Source: Strigamia acuminata | Taxonomy: Eukaryota; Arthropoda; Chilopoda; Geophilomorpha; Linotaeniidae | NCBI GenBank assembly: GCA_949358305.1 | Contig: OX442320.1 | Coordinates: forward strand, 1,738,501 to 1,802,500 | Direction: 5' to 3' | DNA: 64,000 nt | Shown here: positions 52,277-61,572 of the stretch, piece by piece | Position numbering within the stretch: the first letter of the stretch is position 1 | Layout of the letters: each line of letters opens with the position of its first letter | Program-made: the position numbers and the translations under genes | The notes under the pieces: model-generated | Database searches by the model: none | What the model saw: only the letters and a program-made list of their open reading frames with translations | Told to the model about the DNA's origin: nothing

Positions 52277-52380
52277 ACTCGGCGCCTGATCACGAGATCT
52301 TGTCGTCGTAAGGCATGCTGGCGGATGGAGTCTCAACAACTCCCGCGACGTTCTCTCAATTGTCGTGACGGTCCCCGCCC
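52277..52380 (+). ncRNA. Structured RNA-like unit, copy B (gypsy B2 LTR)
   Basis: Equivalent to copy A: CGTCG (52304-52308) can pair with CGACG (52346-52350), and GGAGT (52327-52331) with ACTCC (52339-52343). Both stems differ from copy A by compensatory changes (A-T to G-C and G-C to T-A). The loop core is unchanged. Confidence 0.45.
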
Positions 52381-52448
52381 AATTAATATTTATACAACAA
52401 TTCATTTGTTGTATTCCACTAATTACTTTACTTTTATTCATTTGGAAC

Positions 52449-52649
52449 ATGGAATATTCTGCTGAATATTCCTACTTATGCGAAGGACTCTTCGCATTAT
52501 TAGATACTCAAGCTGCGGACCAAATACGTCTCCGTAGCGATATTTGTGACGATGCCGCAAGTCAGCCGTATCCCTCTGGCTTCGCCCGGATCCTCAACCA
52601 GTTGATGCCGCCCGTTTACACGCGTCAAGAACCCATCTTTTGTTGTTAG
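52449..52649 (+). CDS. Small ORF in the gypsy B2 LTR, uncertain
   Basis: 66 codons from ATG 52449, matching the 69-codon frame of the other LTR copies, with the last residues changed (EPIFCC). A longer frame starting at a GTG (52365) is not a likely start. No domain is recognised. The near-identity of its 3' half between copies could reflect a non-coding constraint. Confidence 0.35.
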   Translation: MEYSAEYSYLCEGLFALLDTQAADQIRLRSDICDDAASQPYPSGFARILNQLMPPVYTRQEPIFCC

Positions 52650-52840
52650 TATTTAGTAATAAATATGTCATGTCACACTAAAACTGTAAGTTATTTCTAC
52701 TTGTCCACATATTCATGTTTGTAAAGACTTCCGTAGCTTATCTCGGTTAGGTTGTTGCTAAACTTAGCAACGTCTTGTATAAACCGAATTATCTATCTCA
52801 AAAGGACTAATAAATTAGCCCAAAGTAGAATCGTCACAAG

Positions 52841-52858
52841 TGGAGGTTCTACCGAGAT
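52841..52858 (+). other. Gypsy B2 primer-binding site, tRNA-Gln type
   Basis: TGGAGGTTCTACCGAGAT, two bases after the LTR, identical to the B1 PBS. Confidence 0.75.
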
Positions 52859-53185
52859 AGGCTGCCAAATTTTAAATAAAATTTGAAGTTTTGCATGTCT
52901 ATGATGAATTCGAGTAGTGTAACGTTTATGGTGATTTTTGTGTGTAAAAATAAATTTCGTTTGAGATTTATAAGTGTCTAATATATTTTATTTTTGTCCT
53001 AAAATTTGTTGAAAAGATAATAAGTGTAACTCACTTTGTTCTTTATTCTCCGCCGTGGAAACTATACGTTTTAACAAAATAATAATTTCTACCGCGTGGT
53101 CAGGCCTAAAGGCCCAACCCTGAGAAAGGAAAAGTCTTGCCCGAACTTGTTGAAGTTGGTTCCGCCCGGGTAACGTCACTTCCCA

Positions 53186-53995
53186 GGTAGCATTATATAT
53201 TGGGCCAATATTGGACCAATATTGGGTATCTTGGGGTTCTGCTGGCCAATATAACCAACCTTCAACCAATGTAGGTCCAATATTGGGAACATAATATTGG
53301 CCAATATTTGGAATACAATATTGGCCCAATGTTGGCTAAGGATTGGCAAGCCAATATTGGGTTTCCACGCCAGACCCAATGTTGGCCCGATATTGGCTGG
53401 CAATATTGGCCCAATATTAACTAGCCAATTATTAGCCAATATTGGCTGTCGGCAGGCAGCCATTGATTGGCCATTATTGGGAATACAATATTGGCCCAAT
53501 GTTGGCTAAAGATTGGCAAGCCAATATTGGGTTTCCACGCCACACCCAATGTTGGCCCAATATTGGCCGGCAATATTGGCCCAATATCAACTAGCCAATT
53601 GTTAGCCAATATTGGCTGTCGGTAGGCAGCCATCGATTGGCCAATATTGGGAATGCAATATTGGCCCAATGTTGGCTAAAGATTGGCAAGCCAACATTGG
53701 GTTTCCACGCCAGACCCAATGTTGGCCCAATATTGGCCGCCAATATTGGCCCAGTATCAACTAGCCAATTGTTAACCAATATTGGCTGTCGATAGGCAGC
53801 CATCGATTGGCCAATATTCTGAATACAATATTGGCCCAATGTTGGCAATGGATTGGCAAGCCAACATTGGGTTTCCACGCCGGACCCAATGTTGGCCCGA
53901 TATTGGCTGGCAATAATGACCCAATATTAACCACCCAATTGTTAGCCAATATTGGCTGTCAGTAGGCAGCCATCGATTGGCCAATATTCATAACT
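53186..53995. repeat. CCAATATTGG tandem array 2, 170-bp period
   Basis: It begins CCAGGTAGCATTATATATTGG, which is the complement of the right end of array 1. The landmark TTGGCCCAATGTTGG recurs at 53321, 53491, 53661 and 53831, an exact 170-bp period over about four units. Each unit has several CCAATATTGG palindromes. The left end truncates gypsy B2. No right terminal repeat is seen. Frames in it (WPNIGPIL-like peptides) are artefacts. Confidence 0.78.
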
Positions 53996-56015
53996 CGATC
54001 GCAAGAACACGGCATGGTGAAACTAAGCATATGATCGCTCAAATGCGGCCAAAAAGCGCTTAGTTTCCCGTCGAAACTAGGCGTCGATCGCCGGCCGCAT
54101 TCCATCGCAAGAACGCCACCGCGACGTCGTGGAAAGATTCTCTCGCTATCGACGCGACGGGTAACGGGGAACCATTGTGTTTCACGTTCACCGTTCCCAA
54201 ACCCATTCATCTGCCACAAAAACTGCCGCTGCCCCAGAGTTATAGCACATTGAAACTTTTTAGTGACTCGTTTTAATATGTTATTTTTTTTTCGATTTTC
54301 GGCTCGATTAAATTGTTGGTTTTGAGTGTTTGTTGGTCGTCACGTACGCGTGACATTACCGCCACTGTCTTCATTATTATAATTGAATAATAAAGAAATA
54401 CACACTTTTACCGGTATTTAATTTTTTTTTAAAGTTCTTATTGAGTCGACGTGGACTTAGATGCGGGAGTCGATGGTGGAGTCGATGCCGACCCAACCGC
54501 ATCGATTCCTGCATCGAAATGTCAACACCGTCCTCAAAAAATTAAAGTTTAAATATTTCGTTTTTCGGAAATTAAATAGAAGTAAATTGAATTAAAAATT
54601 CCAAAAAGTTGCGCATATTTTTATTTACGAAGAAGTAGAAACGAATGAGAAACAATGCGCCATGACGAATAGTGCATGATCGCGCATCTGATCAATGCGT
54701 CTTTTCTCATTCAGAGAAAATGTTTAATTTGCATACAAATTGTAATTTAATGCGAATAAATATAATATTTAATTTTTTTTAAAATTTAATTACGAGTATG
54801 TATTTGTTTATTGATTGGAACAAAACGGAATGAAATAATAAACTGTTGACTGTAAAATTGAAAAAAAAACATGCAGCATAGTTAATTTTTTTTACTGCCG
54901 TGCCCCTCGTGCCGATGGTGTACGCCATGCACTTTCCTACGACCATTCGCATCGATAAATAAAATGTATCGATATATATACTTTTAAATTTTTGCAGCCA
55001 GTTGAACGAGATAGAAGGACGAACTTTGCTCTAAGATGGCGATATTAAAACTTGTTTTAACAATATTTTTTCTCGAACATTTTCCTTGCCGCATTTGGAT
55101 CGCCAAACAGATTGTATCCGTGGATACTGGATATGGATAGGATGCTATAAGATGACTCGTCGTAAAAAAATTATCTATATGCAAAATGTAACGATCATAA
55201 ATATCGTAAATTTAAAACAATCTACAACAATATGTCAAATAGATGAACTAACAAATAAGAAAGTGAAAAAGAACAGTTCCGGATCTCGAACAATGTTGAT
55301 TTGGCCGACGTAAATTTGTTGGAGTCGTCGCGCTCTTTTTCGACTTTGTCTGAATCACTCGAACCGCATTTAGATGGCTCTTGTGGTTCGTCGACTTTTC
55401 GCCGGTATCAGCGTGCCGCCATTAGAATACACCAACATATAACAATGATTATAAATGCTTAATTTAAATTTTGGAGTAAACACAAGTCGAGGTGCTCGTT
55501 CATGTGATTTTCTTCAATCTGAAGCGAGCACACGGGACAGGATTGGGATGAAGACCGATCGTTCGTTTGGTTATTATTGGAAATTTCAGCGAATTCGTCT
55601 CGTCAGAACTGTGGATTTTCTTTTCGATCTGGCCACTGAATACTGTATGTAACTTAAGAGGCGGACGTGTCGCCTGCGGATCTAAATAACTTGGAGTGTC
55701 ACGACGCCGGGTCTCGGCATGCTCGTTCTTTTCGATTTTGTTTTGTCGCTTCATTTCGACGGTTGCACGATTGTTTCGGGGTGCTTGAGCACAGATTAGA
55801 GGAATTCCTCTAATCTGTGTGCTTGAGCTTGGTATCGAACCAAACACATGACCGCGGCCAGTGAACGGGATGAAAGTCGATTCAATTTTATTCAGTTCCA
55901 CTCTGCTGGGGCAATGAAAAAGAAAATGTAACAACTCGTTTAAACGAGTTGGTAACTCGAAATAACGAGTTGTGCAACAAGGCTTTGTAACCGATTTATT
56001 TAAGAACGGGGAATC
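53996..56015. other. No gene recognised
   Basis: AT-rich, with a GC-richer start (53996-54240) that shares CTTAGTTTCCCGTCGAAACTAGG-type sequence with 56330-56370. A minus-strand frame of 173 codons (55500-56021) has no known domain, no close neighbour and crosses a palindrome; I do not call it a gene. A perfect 30-bp palindrome lies at 55790-55819. Confidence 0.5.
55790..55819. repeat. Perfect 30-bp palindrome
   Basis: CACAGATTAGAGGAA followed by its exact complement, with GTGCTTGAG-like direct repeats on both sides. Confidence 0.8.
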
Positions 56016-56418
56016 GGCCAAACACCGGCCGCATTTGTGCGATCGAGTGTGGCCGGTATTCGGCCGACTACCGGTAGCGAATTTATTTATCGATTAATTT
56101 GAATTTTTGCTCAAAAATTACTAGTTATTTTGGTTACTTTCAACGAAAACCCATGTAATTATGTCAAATTCGAGCTATTCTGAGAGTAATTTTATCGATT
56201 AAGAATTGAAATTGACCCACAAGTACAAAAAATCCAAACATTTTGAAAAAACACAATTTATAAAAATATTTCAACTTTACTCGATTTTATTTGTAAAAAC
56301 ATTCCAACTATTCTCGATTTTACTTAAAAAAGTGCTTAGTTTCTCGTCGAAACCAAGCACCGGTAGTTGGTCAAACACCAGCCGCATTCGATTGCACAAA
56401 TGCGGCCGGTGTTTGGCG
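56016..56418. mobile_element. Fold-back/MITE-like element, 403 bp
   Basis: The left end GCCAAACACCGGCCGCATTTG and its complement at the right end (about 56390-56417) form inverted repeats of at least 24 bp, extending with one mismatch through ATCGA. Inside are more GGCCG- and ACCGGTAG-type inverted segments. No transposase and no certain target duplication. Confidence 0.6.
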
Positions 56419-57398
56419 TAAAAACATGTCGAGGTAAAAATAACAACAATAATAATTAGAGTTGCAAGGAATGCTTGCTTTGTAGTCAGTTAGTCGGCCT
56501 ATTTGGCCAAAAAACTGAATATTCTGTGAAAAACTTAGGATGATTTGCATTTTTTAGAATAGATACTGATAATTTACACTGTAAAAAATGAATTTAGCCA
56601 GATAACTTTACATTTTTAAGTGAGAATTGAATATTTTTGGTGGAAGGTACATATTTGGCAGAAAATTGTGTTTTCAACCCGAAAATTGTGTTTTTAACTC
56701 AAAAATTGCTTTTTTTCAACACGAAAATTGCTTTTTTCAACCCAAAAATTGCTTTTTTTTAAACAAATATTTGGATGTTCAGCTATATTGGCATTCAGTG
56801 CAAATTATTGCTTAGTAATAAGTAATTATTCAATAAGATATTATTGTTAGCGCATCTGCTGACTTCCGACGGCGAAGAAACTTGGAATTCCCGCGCGGAA
56901 CAATTGGATTTGAATATCAGTCGCTGAGCCTGGCTAACAGGAATAAAAAACAAGTTTTTTGTCAAAATTTCGACATGTGCGCAAGCACGTAACACGAAAA
57001 ATGACTGGAAAACTGGGTTTTATCCAAATTATTCCAATCAACTAACATTCGAGTAGATGGACTACCTGGTCAGGGACTTTTTTTAAATTTGTGGAAGAGT
57101 TGTTAAAACAGCAACGGGACTTAGCAAATAGTGTATGACCCGTCTCCGGTAATGATCAGTCACTACAAAATCGAAAAAATGCAATTGAATAAAATACCGA
57201 CAAACACAATTCAAAATAAATAAATAAAGCTTTGTAATGGTAAAAATATTTATTCCCGGAAAGTTACGATGGCCCAGTTGAAAAGTTTAGTGTTTATAGG
57301 AAATAAATTCGACAAAAAAAAAATGGATATTTTTTGACCAAAACACAAGAAAAACCCGAATTTTTTAAAAATCGAACACAAACCGAACGTTTTTATAG
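56419..57398. other. No gene recognised
   Basis: AT-rich. At about 56665-56760 a phrase like CGAAAATTGCTTTTTTCAAC recurs four or five times at about 24-28 bp. Nothing else is seen. Confidence 0.5.
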
Positions 57399-57954
57399 CG
57401 TTGGTCTATTGGACCGCCAGTTGTGTCGATGTGACATAAAATCTGTGTCGATGTGACATAAAATCACATTCTCATTGCCTAATTATCTAATCTCGATGTA
57501 TTTATCCCGTACTTATTTATATCCGATGATATTTGCTTATTTAGATATTTTACATTTGTTTATTACTATTTAACACACAGTATCATGCTGTGTCCAGTGT
57601 TTTCTCTTAATTCAAGCTTTGTTTGATTATGTAATTCGTTTTCACGACACCAGGTGTCGTTAGTATTCTCATCACCTTCCAAGATGGCGGCGACCATCGC
57701 TTTGGCTCTCGCCCTTATGTTTTCACTTTGTAATGACTTCATTTGTAAGTATTTTGGTTTAGTAAACTTATTTTTATGTTTTTAAACACTGCCTGGTTTA
57801 TTGCACGACATATAAGCGCATTTGCGCGGTCGTTTTATTCGTTTTTCGCTCCCGACGTCGCCCACACGTTCGTACGAGTAGTGCGACGCCTTTGCGACGT
57901 TACACTCGAAGTTTCGAGTGCTTTTTGGTCGTTTTCCTCTGCTACCGACCTACA
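57399..57954 (+). repeat. Copia-2 5' LTR
   Basis: It aligns with the copia-1 LTR (CGTTGGTC for TGTTGGTT at the start, shared TGTCGATGTGA, CACGACACCAGGTGTCG and TCCAAGATGGC segments). It ends CCTACA before the PBS. TGTGTCGATGTGACATAAAA occurs twice in tandem at about 57422-57466. The left boundary is inferred, since the first base is mutated and no second LTR is available. Confidence 0.7.
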
Positions 57955-57956
57955 AT

Positions 57957-57974
57957 TGGTAGCAGAGGATGGTT
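57957..57974 (+). other. Copia-2 primer-binding site, 3' end of tRNA-iMet
   Basis: TGGTAGCAGAGGATGGTT, two bases after the LTR, identical to the copia-1 PBS. Confidence 0.85.
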
Positions 57975-58906
57975 CTCATCCTTTGCACGCTATTTTTCCA
58001 CTAACTATTGCCGAAAATTCCGCGAATTTCGCGAATTTCGCGGCAATTTTGTATTTTTAGGTTTCCGCGACGATTTCCGGCATTTTTCGGATGTTTCACG
58101 ACGTGAGACGACGCCTACATCCACACAACGCCTTGACGACGTTGTGCACCAGTTATTTTCATTAATTATCGCCGAAAATTCCGCGGGTTTCGCGAATTTT
58201 GCGGCGATTTTGTTTTTTTGCAGATTTCCGACGTTTCGACGACGTTCTTCGATTCGACGACGTCGAGCAGACGTCCGCCATCGAGAAACGAGATTAATTC
58301 TCGCTGTGTCACACCCCGGCGTGTGCACAGTATCGCCGAACTTAAAAAACGACGATTTTCAACGCTTTAAGTGAAGAGCCTCGATTTAAATCGAGAAGAA
58401 TTTGGATTTTCGAATCCAAATTGCGTTTTTCTCAGTTCTTCGAGAGAACTGTGCCGTGTTATCTGATTGCACGAGGCTGTGTGACAACCCACAGCGATTC
58501 ATCTATTTCTCCTTCATTTCGTGAAACTTTGTTAATTTTAAGTGGGTATTTTGGAGTGGGACACTATTAGTATCGGCACTGCCCTACGGACAAGTCTGTC
58601 CAAGCGGTGTTTGTATTCTAAAGCAAGGCTGAGCCCTGCGCCACCTAGCACTCCCGCAGCCCCAGGAGGCTATAAAGGAAGCTAGGGGGACACTTGCTTT
58701 AGGTTCTCAGCCGATTGTAGCATCGGCTCCCCTTCTGGTGATATCCGCTTTGAACCACGTGGGAGGTGATTTAGTGAATAGTGCAACGATTTTGTGTGAA
58801 CAAACATTCGTCCACACCTTCTGTGCCTTAGTGAAGTGCTTCGATCGCCGTTATACCATTCTCCTGAGTTCGTGTGCTTTGTGCGGTGCGCCGAGTCTTC
58901 GCAACG
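57975..58906 (+). other. Copia-2 leader
   Basis: Untranslated leader with two CCGAAAATTCCGCG...TTTCGCGAATTT segments (about 58010-58050 and 58165-58210), like the repeated leader of copia-1. No gene is seen. Confidence 0.6.
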
Positions 58907-60877
58907 ATGCAAAAGACAATGGAAACGACGGTCAGCCGGATTCCCATCCTCTCTGTCGGGAATTATGAGCCCTGGCAGAGAGCGATGCGGATGCTTTTGA
59001 AATCCGAGGGCCTTTGGAGGCATGTAACGGAGGAGAAGGAGGCCGATCATCTTTTGACTTTAACGGACAAAGAGAAAGAACGTTACATGGTTAAAAAGGA
59101 CAAAGCTCTCGGACACATCTACATGTATGTCAGCGAACCGAAACGTTCAGCCCTGGACAATTGTGACACTCCCAAACAGGCATGGGACGTCCTGGCAAAA
59201 GCGTACGCGCCTAGTTCGCGGGCGCGACGGGCAGCATTACGGTCGGAGTTCTTGACTTTGCATCTCGAACCCAATGAGGAAATGCAGGATTTCATCAATC
59301 GAGTGGATCATTTTGTTCGTCAATTAGCCGACATCAAAGAGGTTACGACAGATGATCACCATGCATACCAGTACCTCAACCGACTACCGCCCGAATACGC
59401 ACAGGCAACGTTCGCCATATATCACTGGCCCGATCCAGAATTCACTCCGACTAAAGTTGCCGAACAATTGATTTCCGAATATCTACGGTTGAAACCGATG
59501 GGATTGCACAATGTACACTCATCTTCTGTGCATTCGTCTGTAAAAGGCCAACAATCCCGAAAGAATTCTCGTCCTCGTCGACCGTTATCGGAAATTAAAT
59601 GTTTCAATTGTAATGAGATGGGCCACTACGCGAACAAGTGTCCCCATCCACGACGGGAGGATCACAATCAACCCCCGGCATCGGCTTCTTTCCAACGCTC
59701 TCGAAGCAAGAGCAAGAAGCGCAACAAAAACGCCGCGCCCAAGCCCGACGATACGCGTCCGCGTGGTTGTTCTCGTCCAACACGAGAAGGGACATTCTTC
59801 GCCAGTGCCCCACAAGCCCCAGCGCGCCCAGTTGCACATTTCATGCAATCCAATGAATGGATTGTCGACTGTGGCGCGACGGACCACGTCTCCTATGTTC
59901 GAGCTTGGTTTACGGATTTTGTGGACATCGTGCCTTTCGACATCGAACTCGGACAAGGCAAGTCCAAAGTGACTGGAAAAGGAAATGTCCGACTTCTAAC
60001 CAGGATAGATGACTGCAATTGCATTGTGAATTTGACAAATGTACTTTTTGCACCGAATTTCGAGGCCAATTTGATTTCGGTTTCCAAAATCGACAAAACA
60101 CGTCATCACATACATTTCTACAACGGTGAAGTCAACATCTATCAATCGGACATTCGAAGTTCTATTCTTCGGGCGAAGGAGAAGGCTGGATTATATTATG
60201 TGGACGGTTTATGTTCGACTCCTTCTGTGTCTGCGGTAATTTCGACCCCAGTGTCGACGATAATTCCGACACCCATTCAGCAAACGCCGGCGCTGACTTA
60301 TGTCACCACAGAAGTGGATTTTGAGAACATTCCAAAACCAAAGAAGGGGAAATCGAGACAAGGAGGCAACACGGATTTTCGAATAGAAATGCCGCCGATT
60401 CCGAAGCAAATTCAGAATCAAATTTCCAATCCGACCCAGTCTCTGCCTGTTCCCCAATCCACGCCTATCCAACCAGATCCTCCGATCCAATCCTATTCCA
60501 ACGTTCTCCAATCCATTCCGACAACGCCATTACCTAATACTCCTCCTGCCATACCTCCTCCTCCGAGCAATCCTTCTAAGTCACCAAAGAAGGCAATTGC
60601 TAATCCTGCAACCGTAAAGGATGCTACGGGGCTATGGCATAGCAGATTAGGGCATTTGCACACAAATGCAATGCGCCTGTTGGCAAACAACGAACAAGTA
60701 TACGGAATGGAACCGGGAGAAGTAAAACAAGAACTCGCTTGCAATGACTGTCGTCTTGCAAAATCGATTAAAATTTCGCACAAACCGGACCTTCACCCGA
60801 GTACTACCAAAGCACTCGACCTCCTGCATATGGACGTGTGGGGGCCGGCTCCTGCAACATCTTTCGGTGGAGCTCGT
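58907..60877 (+). pseudogene. gag-pol: Copia-2 Gag-Pol polyprotein, N-terminal part
   Basis: From ATG 58907 (MQKTMETTVSRIPIL) about 657 codons are open; an upstream in-frame ATG (58874) is less likely by comparison with copia-1. Capsid (YEPWQRAMRMLLKSEGLW), CCHC knuckle CFNCNEMGHYANKC, protease VDCGATDHVS (Cys in the active-site triplet, as in copia-1), a proline-rich linker, GAG-pre-integrase (LWHSRLGHLHTN) and the start of integrase (MDVWGPAP...FGGAR). The frame then enters the copia-3 LTR and stops at 60907. Broken by insertion, not by point mutation. Confidence 0.9.
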
Positions 60878-61542
60878 TGTTATACCACAATATGGAATCC
60901 TTGTTGAATGGCCATGTAGGTGTTATTTCCCGTAACACAACTCGACGGTACACACGATAGTTGTCGCACGTCAATTCGGTCAATGCACGTGAATTCAATT
61001 TCAAAAGAAAGTCGAAAATAAATAAACTGTTCATATATATTAACTCACTGTAATCAATTGTTGCACCGTTGAAAAAGTCCTAATGCAATGTTGTATAGGC
61101 CTAGTTGAAAAGAGACTGAATACTAATAAACTCATTAGTATTCATAGTGAAGTTGGGAATCTAGTCCTGGCAAAAATGTCTGTATGTCCTCAGTTGTATG
61201 TATCTAAAATAATGGTGTTTAGAGAGAGCACAAACACAACATCCACACAGTTTAACTTTTAAACAAAAATGACACAGATTTATTTCCTGTATGTATGTAA
61301 TTTACATAACTTTGCATTTTATGCTATTAATACAAACCAATAAAGAAAAAGAAAAACACATGATCATTCCTCATGGTAAAACGACGGCACATGAAACCAC
61401 ACACACAGGACAAATCTTATATACCAATGTGAAGAACATGTGGCGCCGCCATACGAATGGAATGACACACTACGTACAAATACACTTCGCCTAAAAAAAA
61501 TGCATTTGTCATGCACAACGGTGAACCAAATTACATCAATCA
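60878..61542 (-). repeat. Copia-3 3' LTR
   Basis: The left end TGTTATACCACA gives TG...CA ends on the minus strand (start TGATTGATG, end GTGGTATAACA). The right boundary is set by the PPT and is inferred, since the second LTR is not in the window. Confidence 0.65.
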
Positions 61543-61550
61543 CCCCCTCA
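61543..61550 (-). other. Copia-3 polypurine tract
   Basis: TGAGGGGG on the minus strand, immediately before the LTR. Confidence 0.65.
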
Positions 61551-61572
61551 ACGTTGTGCAGGGCATAACTAT

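Larger units (their letters stand above)
51100..52838 (+). repeat. Gypsy B2 5' LTR (1739 bp)
   Basis: TGTGATGACT...AGAATCGTCACA. A TATA box TATATAAG lies at 51453-51460. About 0.5 kb further are two hairpin-rich units with the shared cores 51995-52101 and 52277-52380, and then a small ORF (52449-52649). The first ends match the other two LTR copies in the reverse direction. Confidence 0.88.
51100..53185 (+). mobile_element. Gypsy B2: 5' LTR plus leader, truncated
   Basis: Plus-strand B-type LTR (51100-52838), PBS (52841-52858) and about 330 bp of leader homologous to B1, ending abruptly at 53185 where the CCAATATTGG array begins. More diverged from B1 than the solo LTR is. No gag or pol follows. 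Confidence 0.85.
57399..60877 (+). mobile_element. Copia-2: Ty1/copia 5' part, cut by copia-3
   Basis: 5' LTR (about 57399-57954), PBS (57957-57974), a leader of about 0.93 kb and the first 657 codons of the polyprotein. At 60877 the sequence switches to the copia-3 LTR. It is a relative of copia-1: the same start, the same PBS and similar LTR and leader motifs. Confidence 0.88.

Noticed and set aside
55500-56021. 173-codon minus-strand frame
   Set aside because: No known domain, crosses a perfect palindrome and a GC-rich repeat edge, and has no support from a second copy.
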